Notes under the pieces: generated by a model
What the model saw: the letters and a program-made list of their open reading frames with translations, nothing else
Told to the model about the DNA's origin: nothing
Databases searched by the model: none
Assembly (NCBI GenBank): GCA_018333815.1
Contig: JAGXSN010000147.1
Coordinates: forward strand, 1-32,233
DNA from: Sulfuritalea sp.
Lineage (GTDB): Bacteria; Pseudomonadota; Gammaproteobacteria; Burkholderiales; Rhodocyclaceae
Direction: 5' to 3'
Length of the DNA stretch: 32,233 nt
Part shown: positions 1 through 13,413 of the stretch, piece by piece
How positions within the stretch are numbered: the first letter of the stretch is position 1
Layout of the letters: each line of letters opens with the position of its first letter
Position numbers and translations under genes: made by a program

Positions 1-357
1 CCGCCCGCCGTGGCGGGCGACGTCCACAAACGCGGCCCTGCCGCTCCCGCCGCGGCTCCGCAGCCGGCCTATCCGGTGCGCGCGGCGATGGCGAACTTTC
101 CCGTCGCGCTCTACGTGTCGGCGGATTGCGCCCAAGGCTGCCAGGAAGGCCGCGACTACCTGAGGCAGCGCGGCATACCATTCGCCGAAAAGAACGTCGC
201 CACCCGCGCGGAGGGCGAAGCGCTGAAGAAGCTGACCGGCGATGCGGAGGCGGTCGTGCCGGTGCTGGCGGTGGGGACAAAGACCGCCAGCGGCTGGCTG
301 CGGGGCGAGTGGCAGCGGCTGCTCGACGCCGCCGGCTACCCCAAGGAAAAACCTTAA
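1..357 (+). CDS. Glutaredoxin-like protein, 5' end missing
   Basis: The reading frame is open from the first base of the window, so the true start lies upstream; a GTG at 10 is the first possible start inside the window but is probably internal. The visible part begins with a Pro/Ala-rich linker (about residues 10-25), then a thioredoxin-fold segment with strand VALYVS, a C-x3-C motif (CAQGC), a helix, and the VVPVLAVG strand with the cis-Pro typical of glutaredoxins. This arrangement matches the betaproteobacterial glutaredoxin-family proteins that carry an N-terminal DUF4124-type region, which would be in the missing part. C-x3-C instead of C-x2-C means classical glutathione-dependent disulfide reduction is not assured. 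It ends four bases into the convergent PilZ gene. Confidence 0.75.
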   Translation, partial: PPAVAGDVHKRGPAAPAAAPQPAYPVRAAMANFPVALYVSADCAQGCQEGRDYLRQRGIPFAEKNVATRAEGEALKKLTGDAEAVVPVLAVGTKTASGWLRGEWQRLLDAAGYPKEKP

Positions 358-716
358 CCCAGCAGAGCTGCCAGCTCGCGGTCGAGCAGGGCGGGGTCGC
401 CGCGATTGAGTTCGACCAGGCGGCGCAGATGCGTCATGCTGTCGAGGTCGATGCTCTCGCAGCGCAGCCCGACACGGCGGCCCTCGACATGGGCAACCGT
501 GGCGGCCATGTGGATCGCCGCATCCTGCGCCAGACCCAGGCTCAGCCTGCAGGACTCGCCCGGCCTGCCGATCCAGCCTTGCGGCGCTTCGATCAGGGCG
601 CCCTTGAGCGAAATGTCATGCAGCTCGGCCTCTGCGACCGATTCCTGGGTGACCAGTTGCACCGGAGACTGAAAATGCGCGCGCCAGAACTGGCGGCGGT
701 CTTGCCGTGCGGTCAT
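354..716 (-). CDS. PilZ domain protein
   Basis: A 120-residue protein consisting of a single PilZ domain, a family that binds the second messenger cyclic di-GMP. The two ligand motifs are visible: R8-x3-R12 near the N-terminus and D34-x-S36-x-x-G39 (DISLKG). The rest is beta-rich with a short C-terminal helix. Without an output domain it is likely to act by protein contact, for example on motility, pili or exopolysaccharide synthesis, but the neighbours give no hint of the partner. It is divergent from xthA with only 44 bases between the two starts. No membrane segment or signal peptide is seen. Confidence 0.85.
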   Translation of the reverse strand: MTARQDRRQFWRAHFQSPVQLVTQESVAEAELHDISLKGALIEAPQGWIGRPGESCRLSLGLAQDAAIHMAATVAHVEGRRVGLRCESIDLDSMTHLRRLVELNRGDPALLDRELAALLG

Positions 717-747
717 GGGTTTTCCCTGGCGCCCGAGTTCGATTGCG

Positions 748-753
748 TATCAT
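748..753 (+). promoter_or_regulatory. Candidate -10 box for xthA
   Basis: TATCAT lies 7 bases upstream of the xthA ATG in the short PilZ/xthA divergent space. No convincing -35 box is seen, and a start this close would give a nearly leaderless mRNA. Confidence 0.25.
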
Positions 754-760
754 ACCTCTC

Positions 761-1537
761 ATGAAGATCGCGACCTGGAACGTCAACTCGCTCAAGGTGC
801 GCCTGCCCCACGTGCTCGACTGGCTGGCCGCCGCCCAGCCCGACGCCCTGTGCCTGCAGGAGACCAAGACCGAGGACGGCGGTTTCCCCTTCAAGGACAT
901 CGAGGCGGCCGGCTATCGCGCCAGCCACAACGGGCAGAAGACCTACAACGGCGTGGCGATACTCGCGCGCGCCGAGCCGGCCGATGTCCTGCGTGATCTG
1001 CCGGATTTCGAGGATCCCCAGAAGCGCATCATCGCTGCCACGGTGGATGGCGTGAGGCTGGTCTGCGCCTACATGCCGAACGGCCAGGCGGTCGGCTCCG
1101 ACAAGTATGAATACAAGCTGAAGTGGCTGGCGGCGCTCGCCCGCTGGCTGGGCGAGGAGATGCAGCGCCATCCGCAGCTCGCCCTGCTGGGCGACTTCAA
1201 CATCGCGCCGGAAGACCGCGACGTGCACGATCCGCTGGCCTGGCAGGGGCAGATCCTCTGCAGCGAACCGGAGCGCGCGGCTTTCCGCAAGTTCGTCGGG
1301 ATGGGCTTCGCCGATGCCTTCCGGCTGTTCGAGCAGCCGGAAAAGAGCTTCTCGTGGTGGGATTACCGGATGATGGCCTTCCGCCGCAATCAGGGTTTGC
1401 GCATCGACCACATCCTCGTTTCGCCGGCGCTCGCGGCGCGCTGCCGCGCCTGCGGCATCGACCAGACGCCGCGCAAGCTGGAACGGCCTTCGGATCATGC
1501 GCCTGTGGTGGCCGAGTTCGCGGAGTTCGCCCCATGA
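761..1537 (+). CDS. xthA: Exodeoxyribonuclease III
   Basis: A 258-residue member of the exonuclease III/AP endonuclease family (EEP fold), which cleaves DNA at abasic sites and degrades 3' ends in base excision repair. Active-site residues expected for the family are present: N7 in the opening [10 protein letters not shown], the metal-binding E34 in LQETK, D145 and N147 in LLGDFNIAP, and the SDHAPV motif with H246 near the C-terminus. The start is set at 761 because the family begins at MKIATWN; the frame extends to 707 but that extension lacks similarity. The stop codon overlaps the start of the Crp/Fnr-type gene (ATGA), so the two are probably translationally coupled. Confidence 0.95.
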   Translation: MKIATWNVNSLKVRLPHVLDWLAAAQPDALCLQETKTEDGGFPFKDIEAAGYRASHNGQKTYNGVAILARAEPADVLRDLPDFEDPQKRIIAATVDGVRLVCAYMPNGQAVGSDKYEYKLKWLAALARWLGEEMQRHPQLALLGDFNIAPEDRDVHDPLAWQGQILCSEPERAAFRKFVGMGFADAFRLFEQPEKSFSWWDYRMMAFRRNQGLRIDHILVSPALAARCRACGIDQTPRKLERPSDHAPVVAEFAEFAP

Positions 1538-2172
1538 CCTTGTTCGAGCGGTATCCCGTCCTGCAGGAACTGCCCGCGCCGCTGCGGGACCGGCTGGCAG
1601 CCGAGGCGCAACCGATGACCGTGCCGGCCGGCACGCAGCTGTTCGACGAGCGCCAGCCGTGCCGGGGTTTTCCCTTCGTGCTGGCCGGCAGCATCCGCGT
1701 CGTCAAGCTGGCGGCGAACGGACGCGAACTGCCGCTCTACAAGGTGTTGCCGGGCGAGAGCTGCATCATCACCTCGAGCTGCCTGCTCGGCCATGCCGAC
1801 TACAACGCGCGCGGCCAGACCGAAAGCGAAACCACGCTGGTCATGCTGCCGCGCGCCCTGTTCGAGGACATGCTCGGCGCGGAGGTTTTCCGCAGCTTCG
1901 TCTTCGATCTGTTCGCCGAGCGCATTGCCGAACTCATGCAACTCGTCGAGGAGATCGCCTTCCGCAAGCTCGATCAGCGGCTGGCCCACCTGCTGCTCGG
2001 CAAGGGGCGCCAGCTGCACACGACGCACCAGCATCTCGCCGACGAGCTGGGCAGCGTGCGCGAGATGGTCAGCCGGCTGCTCAAGGGCTTCGCCGACCAG
2101 GGGCTGGTCAGGCTGGGGCGCGAACAGATCGAGATTCTCGATCCGGCCGGATTGCGGCGCATTGCGGGATGA
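1534..2172 (+). CDS. Crp/Fnr-family transcription regulator
   Basis: A 212-residue regulator with an N-terminal cyclic-nucleotide-binding-type beta-barrel (about 25-115), a long dimerisation helix (about 118-145) and a C-terminal winged helix (about 165-191, recognition region [14 protein letters not shown]). It lacks the N-terminal Cys cluster of FNR, so an oxygen-sensing [4Fe-4S] of that type is unlikely. It does carry C43 and, in the barrel, a C77-x5-C83 pair, which could be a thiol or metal sensor; this is inference. It starts inside the xthA stop (ATGA) and is followed after 107 bases by a DUF2892 gene that could be its target. A copy of the dispersed repeat begins at its stop codon. Confidence 0.9.
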   Translation: MTLFERYPVLQELPAPLRDRLAAEAQPMTVPAGTQLFDERQPCRGFPFVLAGSIRVVKLAANGRELPLYKVLPGESCIITSSCLLGHADYNARGQTESETTLVMLPRALFEDMLGAEVFRSFVFDLFAERIAELMQLVEEIAFRKLDQRLAHLLLGKGRQLHTTHQHLADELGSVREMVSRLLKGFADQGLVRLGREQIEILDPAGLRRIAG

Positions 2173-2195
2173 AAGTCGGCGCTGGCGGGACGGCG
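2173..2195 (+). repeat. Dispersed repeat core, copy A (exact consensus)
   Basis: The 20-bp core GTCGGCGCTGGCGGGACGGC occupies 2175-2194, preceded by AA and followed by G. The first bases overlap the TGA stop codon of the crp-type gene (2170-2172), so this copy forms the immediate 3' end of that transcript. The other copies are at 8267-8289, 9203-9225, 11881-11903 and 31064-31086. Confidence 0.8.
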
Positions 2196-2209
2196 CCGGG
2201 AATGTGACA

Positions 2210-2246
2210 TTGGTTACTGAACGGAAATAGTCGGAAATGCTCTAAT
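2210..2246 (+). promoter_or_regulatory. Probable promoter/operator of the DUF2892 gene
   Basis: TCTAAT (2241-2246) is a reasonable -10 box. The -35 is poor. Just upstream is a direct repeat, CGGAAAT at 2222-2228 and again at 2232-2238, exactly 10 bases apart and so on one helix face. That could be a tandem operator, possibly for the Crp/Fnr-type regulator next to it. No good FNR palindrome (TTGAT-N4-ATCAA) is present. Confidence 0.35.
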
Positions 2247-2279
2247 CCCTGCGCATCCCACAACCCAAGGAGATTCGAA

Positions 2280-2480
2280 ATGAAAGCAAATGTTGGTGGC
2301 ATCGACCGCATCCTGCGCATCGTCGTCGGCCTTGCCCTGGTTGCCTGGGCGCTGATGGGCGGTCCCGTCTGGGCCTGGATCGGGGTCGTTCCTCTCGCTA
2401 CCGGACTGATCGGCTTCTGCCCGGTTTACCCCCTCCTCGGCATGAACACCTGCCCAAACACCTGCCCGATGAAGAAGTGA
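2280..2480 (+). CDS. Small DUF2892 (YgaP-like) membrane protein
   Basis: A 66-residue protein with two hydrophobic helices (about 11-28 and 30-46) separated by a short turn, followed by a Cys-rich tail. The pattern GFCPVYPLLGMNTC is the signature of the DUF2892 family, also found as the membrane segment of YgaP-type rhodaneses. Cysteines are C47, C58 and C62. An AAGGAG ribosome binding site lies 6 to 8 bases before the ATG. The family is often found near sulfur and redox genes, but its function is not established. It is monocistronic, followed by an intrinsic terminator at 2500-2526. Confidence 0.85.
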   Translation: MKANVGGIDRILRIVVGLALVAWALMGGPVWAWIGVVPLATGLIGFCPVYPLLGMNTCPNTCPMKK

Positions 2481-2499
2481 GAGTCGATCTGCAGCCCGC

Positions 2500-2526
2500 A
2501 ACGGCGTGCCTCGGCACGCCGTTTTT
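2500..2526 (+). terminator. Rho-independent terminator after the DUF2892 gene
   Basis: CGGCGTGCC (2502-2510) and GGCACGCCG (2513-2521) form a 9-bp perfect GC-rich stem with a two-base turn (or 8 bp with a four-base loop), followed at once by TTTTT. It is the clearest intrinsic terminator in the window and separates this gene from lpxC. Confidence 0.9.
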
Positions 2527-2541
2527 GCTTAAAATGCGCGC

Positions 2542-3462
2542 ATGCTGAAACAACGCACCCTCAAGTCGATCGTTCGCACCACCGGTGTCGGCCTGCACTC
2601 CGGCGCCAAGGTGACGCTCGTCCTGCGTCCCGCCGCACCGGGCACGGGCATCGTGTTCCGGCGCGTCGATCTGGCGCCCGCCGTCGCCATCAAGGCCGAC
2701 CCGTTTGCCGTGGGCGACACGCGCCTGGCCTCGTGCCTCGAGAGGGACGGCGCGAAGCTCGGCACGGTCGAGCACCTGATGTCCGCCCTGGCCGGCCTGG
2801 GCATCGACAACCTCCACGTGGAGGTCGATGCCGAGGAGATCCCGATCCTCGACGGGTCGGCCGCGCCCTTCGTCTACCTGCTCCAGTCGGCCGGCATCGA
2901 GGAGCAGAACGCCCCGAAGCGGTTCATGCGCGTGAAGAAGGTCGTGGCGGTCAAGGACGGCGACAAGTGGGCGCGCCTGTCGCCCTACGAGGGATTTCGT
3001 GTCGAGTTCTCGATCCAGTTCAACCATCCGGCCGTCAATCGGTCGGGCGCCCGGGTCGCGGTAGACTTCGCCGACCAGTCCTACATCCGCGATATCGCGC
3101 GCGCGCGCACCTTCGGTTTCACCCAGGACGTGGAAACGATGCGGGCGCAGGGCCTGGCGCTCGGCGGCAGCCTGGAAAATGCGGTCGTGATGGACGAATA
3201 CCGCGTGCTGAACGCCGACGGCCTGCGTCTGCCGGACGAATTCGCGCGGCACAAGGCGCTCGATGCGGTTGGCGATCTCTACCTGGCCGGCGCGCCCCTG
3301 CTGGGGGCCTTCAGCGCCCACAAATCCGGCCATGCGCTCAACAACAGGCTGCTGCGCGCCCTGCTGTCCGACGCTGCCGCCTGGGAATGGGCGACGTTCG
3401 AGCGGCCGGACGCGACCCCGGCGCGCGTGGCCCGGCTGTTTCCCGACGTCCGGTTTGCATGA
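2542..3462 (+). CDS. lpxC: UDP-3-O-acyl-N-acetylglucosamine deacetylase
   Basis: LpxC, 306 residues, the zinc-dependent deacetylase that makes the committed step of lipid A synthesis in the cytoplasm. The zinc ligands are H78 (in [10 protein letters not shown]), H237 and D241 (in [13 protein letters not shown]), and the catalytic base H264 lies in [11 protein letters not shown]; each is one position earlier than in E. coli LpxC. Length is normal. The ATG at 2542 is the only start that keeps the conserved N-terminus ([18 protein letters not shown]); no strong Shine-Dalgarno sequence is seen. In many betaproteobacteria lpxC follows ftsZ, but here a DUF2892 gene and a terminator precede it, so it probably has its own promoter. 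Confidence 0.97.
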   Translation: MLKQRTLKSIVRTTGVGLHSGAKVTLVLRPAAPGTGIVFRRVDLAPAVAIKADPFAVGDTRLASCLERDGAKLGTVEHLMSALAGLGIDNLHVEVDAEEIPILDGSAAPFVYLLQSAGIEEQNAPKRFMRVKKVVAVKDGDKWARLSPYEGFRVEFSIQFNHPAVNRSGARVAVDFADQSYIRDIARARTFGFTQDVETMRAQGLALGGSLENAVVMDEYRVLNADGLRLPDEFARHKALDAVGDLYLAGAPLLGAFSAHKSGHALNNRLLRALLSDAAAWEWATFERPDATPARVARLFPDVRFA

Positions 3463-3647
3463 TCGTTCTCCTGCGCATCGTCGCCATCCTCGCGGCGGTC
3501 GCCATCGCAGCCAGCGTGGTCGCCTATCTGTTCAGCGGCGACCGCAGGTACCTCGGCTATGCCTGGCGCGTTGCCAAGCTTGCGCTGATCCTTGCGCTGA
3601 TCCTGTTTGCGCTCCTGGCGCTCGAGCGCCTGGCCGTTTTCGTCTAG
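3459..3647 (+). CDS. Small two-helix membrane protein, function unknown
   Basis: A 62-residue protein with two hydrophobic helices (about 3-25 and 40-60) around a short basic loop with [12 protein letters not shown]. Its ATG overlaps the lpxC stop (ATGA), which argues for translational coupling and against a chance frame. I do not recognise a named family. Its TAG stop and the stop of the convergent DciA-family gene share the four bases CTAG (3644-3647). Confidence 0.65.
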   Translation: MIVLLRIVAILAAVAIAASVVAYLFSGDRRYLGYAWRVAKLALILALILFALLALERLAVFV

Positions 3648-4120
3648 GCGTTTTTCAGAAAACCTTCCAGCGCGCGGCGGAGGGGAGAATCCGGGGGTAG
3701 CCCGGCGGCCAGCGAGGTTAGTGAGCGCTTCGATGGAACGCTGAGAAATTTTGGCCGTTTTTCCTGGGGTTGCGAGAAACAGCGACGGCCGGGTTGCACC
3801 CGCACCTCGATTCCGCTAACCTCCGCCCCCTGTTGAACCAGACTCTCGGCGAGCCGGGGCGCCAACTGCCTCAGCTTGACCGCAACCGCGCCGCTATCGG
3901 CGTGGATAACGACTTTGCCCCGCTTGAGATTGGCGACGCGCGTGCCCGGCGCGAGGTGGGCAGGCAGGGCGGCGTCGAGCAGGATTTGCAGCTGTCGCAG
4001 GCGGTCGGCCTGGTCCGCAAGCCGGACGAAGCTTTCGCTGGCGACGAGATGGTCTTTCAACGAGCTTCGTTGACTCGATGACGGGCTGACCGGCAGACGG
4101 GTTTTCTGGCGCAGTGGCAT
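3644..4120 (-). CDS. DUF721 / DciA-family protein
   Basis: A 158-residue protein with a central DUF721 domain (about residues 40-105: LRQLQILLDAALPAHLAPG, then the strands VANLKRGKVVIHADSG and a helix with KLRQLAPRL). This family includes DciA, which replaces DnaC for loading the replicative helicase DnaB. In Pseudomonas, dciA also sits beside lpxC and secA, so the location supports the call. N- and C-terminal tails are basic and look disordered. The start at 4120 is chosen because the frame upstream to 4189 shows no family similarity; no good ribosome site is seen. It is divergent from the M23 peptidase gene. Confidence 0.75.
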   Translation of the reverse strand: MPLRQKTRLPVSPSSSQRSSLKDHLVASESFVRLADQADRLRQLQILLDAALPAHLAPGTRVANLKRGKVVIHADSGAVAVKLRQLAPRLAESLVQQGAEVSGIEVRVQPGRRCFSQPQEKRPKFLSVPSKRSLTSLAAGLPPDSPLRRALEGFLKNA

Positions 4121-4166
4121 GTCGGTGCGGCGGCGTGTTTGAAAAGCTTGCAGGGAGAGTATACGC

Positions 4167-5105
4167 GTGCAGATCATCCTGGTTTCCAATCACATGGCCA
4201 AGGCCCGCAGCATCACGCTGACGGGACGTCACCTGGCGGCGGTCACGACCCTGCTGGTCGCCACGGTGCTGGCGCTGTCCTCGGTGTTTTCCTATCTCGC
4301 CGTGCGGCATGCCGCCGAGATACGCCTGCCCTTCCTGCAGGACAAGCTGGAGAGCATCGGCGCCGCGGAAGCGGTCAAGACGCGCGAGATGGTGCGCGAG
4401 CACCTCGCCAACATGGCGGCCCGCCTTGGCCAGATGCAAGGCCAGATCCTGCAGCTCGACACCCTGGGCGAACGGCTGGCCGGCATGGCGGGCGTCAAGA
4501 TCAAGGACATCGGACCGGCGCCGGAAGCCAAAGACGGGCGCGGCGGCCCCTTGCAGCGTCCGGACAGCGTCGATCCCCATGCCCTGCAGCGGGCGCTCGA
4601 CGAACTGGCGCGTCAGGTCGAGTTCCGCAGCGAGAAGCTGGTCGCGCTCGAAAGCCGGATTCTCGAAGAACGCATCCGCAAGAGCATGCTGCCGACCTCC
4701 CTGCCGATCCGCGACGGCGCGATCTCTTCCGGTTTCGGCTGGCGCAAGGATCCCTTCACCGGACAGTCGGCGCTGCATGAAGGGGTTGACTTTCCGGCCG
4801 AGCCCGGCACCCCGATCTATGCCGCCGCCGCCGGCATCGTCATCGACGTCGAGCGTCACCCGCAATACGGCAACGTCGTGGACATCGATCATGGCAACGG
4901 TCTGGTGACGCGCTACGCCCATGCCGCGTTCGTGCTGGTCCGTCCGGGCGAACTCGTCAAACACGGACAGCATATCGCGGCCGTCGGCAATACTGGCCGC
5001 TCGACCGGGCCGCATCTGCATTTCGAGGTGCTGCTCGGCGGCGTGCCGCAGAATCCGATGCGTTTTCTCGACCGGCCCGCCCGCCAGCAGTTCGCGCGGC
5101 GCTGA
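4167..5105 (+). CDS. M23-family cell-wall metallopeptidase
   Basis: A 312-residue envelope protein with one N-terminal membrane helix (about 21-45), a periplasmic coiled-coil region (about 50-100 and 135-172) and a C-terminal LytM/M23 peptidase domain (about 185-300). Zinc and catalytic residues are all there: H204-x3-D208 in HEGVDF, H252 in RYAHA, and H283-x-H285 in HLHFE. The family cleaves peptidoglycan cross-bridges, or activates amidases when degenerate; here the site is intact. It starts with GTG at 4167, preceded by AGGGAGAG. Position between the lpxC/DciA genes and secA is common in betaproteobacteria. Confidence 0.92.
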   Translation: MQIILVSNHMAKARSITLTGRHLAAVTTLLVATVLALSSVFSYLAVRHAAEIRLPFLQDKLESIGAAEAVKTREMVREHLANMAARLGQMQGQILQLDTLGERLAGMAGVKIKDIGPAPEAKDGRGGPLQRPDSVDPHALQRALDELARQVEFRSEKLVALESRILEERIRKSMLPTSLPIRDGAISSGFGWRKDPFTGQSALHEGVDFPAEPGTPIYAAAAGIVIDVERHPQYGNVVDIDHGNGLVTRYAHAAFVLVRPGELVKHGQHIAAVGNTGRSTGPHLHFEVLLGGVPQNPMRFLDRPARQQFARR

Positions 5106-5124
5106 GCCCGCCGGGGCGGGGTGA

Positions 5125-5130
5125 TAGAAT
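5125..5130 (+). promoter_or_regulatory. Candidate -10 box for secA
   Basis: TAGAAT within GTGATAGAATCGGC, 30 bases before the secA ATG. The form is usual for GC-rich betaproteobacteria; the -35 region is not recognisable. Confidence 0.45.
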
Positions 5131-5160
5131 CGGCGGTCTGTCCGTCAGTCCGCCCGTTTC

Positions 5161-7893
<2,733 letters not shown>

Positions 7894-7897
7894 GCCG

Positions 7898-8956
7898 ATG
7901 GACCCTCCGCTGCAAACCATTCGGGAGGATGGCGCGGCGGTGGTCATCCTCGATCAGACCCGGCTGCCGCGCGAGACGGCCTTCGTCCGCCTCGGGACGC
8001 TGGCCGACGCGGCGCGGGCGATCCGGGTCATGCAGGTGCGCGGCGCGCCGCTGATCGGCGCCACGGCGGCCTACGGCGTCGCATTGGGTTTGCAGGAAGG
8101 CCTGCCCCTCGCACGCATCATCGCCACGCTGGCCGCGACGCGGCCGACCGCGGTCAATCTGCGCTGGGCGCTGGAGCGCATGCGCAGCGCGCTCGAAAAG
8201 TGCCGCCCTGCGGGCGTCCAACCAAACGGGCTGCGCGAAGAGGGACTGCCTGCTGGCGCAGGCGCGTTGTCGGCGTTGGCGGGACGGCAGGATCTCGCCT
8301 GGGATGAAGCGCGCGCCATCGCCCGGGAAGATGCCGAGGCGAATGCCGCGATCGGCCGGCACGGACTGGAGATACTCAAACCCGTCGCCGCGATGAAAGA
8401 CCGTGTCGAGGTCATGACCCACTGCAATGCCGGCTGGCTGGCGACCGTGGCGCACGGCACCGCGCTCGCCCCGATCTACGCCGCGCACGCCGCGGGCCTG
8501 GCCGTGCATGTCTGGGTTTCGGAAACGCGGCCGCGCAACCAGGGCCAGCTCACCGCCTGGGAACTGGCCCGGGCCGGCATTGCCCATACCTTCATCGCCG
8601 ATAATGCCGCCGGACTGTTGATGATGCAGGGCCAGGTCGATTGCGTGATCGTCGGCGCCGACCGCATCGCGGCGAACGGCGACACGGCGAACAAGATCGG
8701 CACCTATCTCAAGGCCCTGGCGGCGCGCGCGCACGGCGTGCCCTTCTATGTCGCGGCGCCGGTCTCGACCATCGACTTCACCTGTCCCGACGGTATGCAC
8801 ATTCCCATCGAGGAGCGTTCCGCCGCAGAGTTCGGCGCGCTCCATACGCCGGTCGCCAACCCGGCCTTCGACGTGACGCCGGCGGTGCTGATCGCCGGCA
8901 TCGTCACCGAGCACGGCAGCGTGCCGGCCGATCAGCTGGCACGGGTGAAACCGTGA
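7898..8956 (+). CDS. mtnA: Methylthioribose-1-phosphate isomerase
   Basis: MtnA, 352 residues, converts 5-methylthioribose-1-phosphate to 5-methylthioribulose-1-phosphate in salvage of methylthioadenosine. The catalytic C176 (MTHCNAG) and D255 (VGADRIAANGDTANKIGT) are intact, as is the early RGAPLIG segment. Residues about 102-131 (from KCRPAG to LAGRQ) form a Gly/Ala/Pro-rich stretch roughly 22 residues longer than the corresponding linker as I remember it from the Bacillus protein. That stretch contains a copy of the dispersed repeat. The gene follows secA by four bases, and its stop overlaps the GTG start of the aldolase gene. Confidence 0.93.
   Translation: MDPPLQTIREDGAAVVILDQTRLPRETAFVRLGTLADAARAIRVMQVRGAPLIGATAAYGVALGLQEGLPLARIIATLAATRPTAVNLRWALERMRSALEKCRPAGVQPNGLREEGLPAGAGALSALAGRQDLAWDEARAIAREDAEANAAIGRHGLEILKPVAAMKDRVEVMTHCNAGWLATVAHGTALAPIYAAHAAGLAVHVWVSETRPRNQGQLTAWELARAGIAHTFIADNAAGLLMMQGQVDCVIVGADRIAANGDTANKIGTYLKALAARAHGVPFYVAAPVSTIDFTCPDGMHIPIEERSAAEFGALHTPVANPAFDVTPAVLIAGIVTEHGSVPADQLARVKP
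8201..8290 (+). repeat. Repeat-bearing insertion inside mtnA
   Basis: The stretch coding residues about 102-131 opens with a small hairpin (CGCCC/GGGCG around a TGC loop, 8205-8217) and ends with core copy B at 8267-8289, which differs from the consensus core at one base (C to T at core position 8). The core is read here as TCG GCG TTG GCG, a different frame from the carB and aldolase copies. The outer limits of the inserted DNA are estimates. Confidence 0.6.
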
Positions 8957-9672
8957 GCGACCTGGCTGCCGAGGTATTGGCGACTGCCCGCCAGATGAAC
9001 GCCGTCGGCATCAATCGCGGCGCGGCGGGCAACGTCAGTGTGCGTGACGGCGATGGATTCATCATCACGCCGACCGGCATGGCCTACGACGAGTGTCGGC
9101 CGCAGGACATGGTTCGCGTGAAAGTCGGCGCCGGGCCGTCCCAAGCCGACGCCCCCCCCGTGGGGGGCAGCGAGCCGGGGTTGCGAGCGCGGGGGGCCAA
9201 CAGTGTCGGCGCTGGCGCGACGGCGCAAGGGCGCCGCCAGCCCTCGTCGGAGTGGCGCTTCCACCGCGACATCTACGCCGCACGGCCCGAGGCGGGCGCG
9301 ATTCTCCATGCGCATGCGCCGTTCGCCACGGCGCTGGCCTGCCAGTCGATCGAGCTCCCGCCGTTCCACTACATGATCGCGCGCTTCGGCGGCGACTCGG
9401 TGCGCTGCGCGCGCTATGCGACCTTCGGCACGCAGGAACTGTCCGACGCCATGCTGGACGCGCTGCGGGAACGGCGCGCCTGCCTGATGGCGCATCACGG
9501 CATGGCGGTGTTCGGCGCCGACCTCAAGGAAGCGCTGGCGCTGGCGGTCGAGCTCGAATCGCTGTGCGAGCAGTATTGGCGCGTGCTGCAGCTGGGTGCG
9601 CCAATACTGCTGCCGGCCGACGAGATGGCGCGCGTGATCGAGAAATTTCGCGCCTACGGCAGGCAGGACTGA
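8953..9672 (+). CDS. Class II aldolase, FucA-like; probable methylthioribulose-1-phosphate aldolase
   Basis: A 239-residue class II aldolase/adducin-family enzyme very like L-fuculose-1-phosphate aldolase: INRGAAGNVSVR, ITPTGMAYD, PSSEWRFH, HYMIARFGGDS, YATFGTQELS and HHGMAVFG all follow that pattern. The catalytic base is E100, and zinc ligands are H119, H121 and the first His of HHGM. Because it overlaps mtnA (GTG inside its stop), it probably cleaves 5-methylthioribulose-1-phosphate to DHAP and methylthioacetaldehyde, as the aldolase of the DHAP shunt does. The alternative is the MtnB dehydratase, a related family. Residues 58-96 are a Gly/Pro/Ala-rich segment of 39 residues where FucA has about 10; it holds dispersed-repeat sequence. 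Confidence 0.85.
   Translation: MSDLAAEVLATARQMNAVGINRGAAGNVSVRDGDGFIITPTGMAYDECRPQDMVRVKVGAGPSQADAPPVGGSEPGLRARGANSVGAGATAQGRRQPSSEWRFHRDIYAARPEAGAILHAHAPFATALACQSIELPPFHYMIARFGGDSVRCARYATFGTQELSDAMLDALRERRACLMAHHGMAVFGADLKEALALAVELESLCEQYWRVLQLGAPILLPADEMARVIEKFRAYGRQD
9122..9236 (+). repeat. Mosaic repeat insertion inside the aldolase gene
   Basis: From left to right: a half core (AAGTCGGCGCCGG, 9122-9134) that then runs into GCCGTCCC, the reverse complement of the core's GGGACGGC; a GTCGGC/GCCGAC inverted pair (9124-9129 and 9145-9150); a C8-GT-G6 palindrome (9152-9167) like the CCCCCC/GGGGGGCAGCGAG repeats common in betaproteobacterial intergenic DNA; core copy C at 9203-9225 (one mismatch); and a GGCGC-AAGG-GCGCC hairpin (9222-9235). 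It stays in frame across about 29 extra codons. Confidence 0.7.
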
Positions 9673-9685
9673 CGCCGCCGCGCGC

Positions 9686-10161
9686 CTATTCGTAGCGCAC
9701 GTCGAGGATTTCGTACTCGCGGCGGCCGCCGGGCGTGTGCACCTCGACCACGTCGCCGGCGAACTTGCCGATCAGCGCGCGCGCCACCGGCGAATTGAGC
9801 GAAATCTTGCCCTGGCGGAGGTCGGCCTCGTCGTCGCCGACGATCTGATAGGCGACGGTCCGGCCCGCGTCGGCATCCTCCAGCTCGACCGTGGCGCCGA
9901 AGACGGCGCGGCCGTCGGCGTCGAGCGCGCGCGGGTCGATGATCTGCGCGTGGGCGAGCTTGCCTTCGACTTCGGCGATGCGCCCTTCGAGAAAGGCCTG
10001 GCGCTCCTTGGCGGCGTCGTACTCGGCGTTCTCGGAGAGGTCGCCGTGCGAGCGGGCCTCGGCGATCGCGGCGATCACGGCGGGGCGCTCGACGGTCTTG
10101 AGGCGCTTCAATTCCTCGCGCAGCTGCTCGGCGCCGCGCAGGGTGATGGGTACTTTCCCGC

Positions 10162-10165
<4 letters not shown>
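9686..10165 (-). CDS. greA: Transcription elongation factor GreA
   Basis: GreA, 159 residues, rescues backtracked RNA polymerase by stimulating transcript cleavage. The N-terminal coiled coil carries the acidic tip D42 and E45 in [16 protein letters not shown], and the C-terminal FKBP-like domain ends in [10 protein letters not shown]. Its ATG overlaps the carB stop (ATGA), so it is the last gene of a carA-carB-greA unit. It is convergent with the aldolase gene, 13 bases apart, with no clear terminator between them. Confidence 0.97.

Positions 10166-13405
<3,240 letters not shown>

Positions 13406-13413
<8 letters not shown>

Noticed and set aside
8651-8670. GTCGGCGCCGAC in mtnA as a repeat fragment
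   Set aside because: It codes the conserved active-site stretch VGADR and matches only half of the core.
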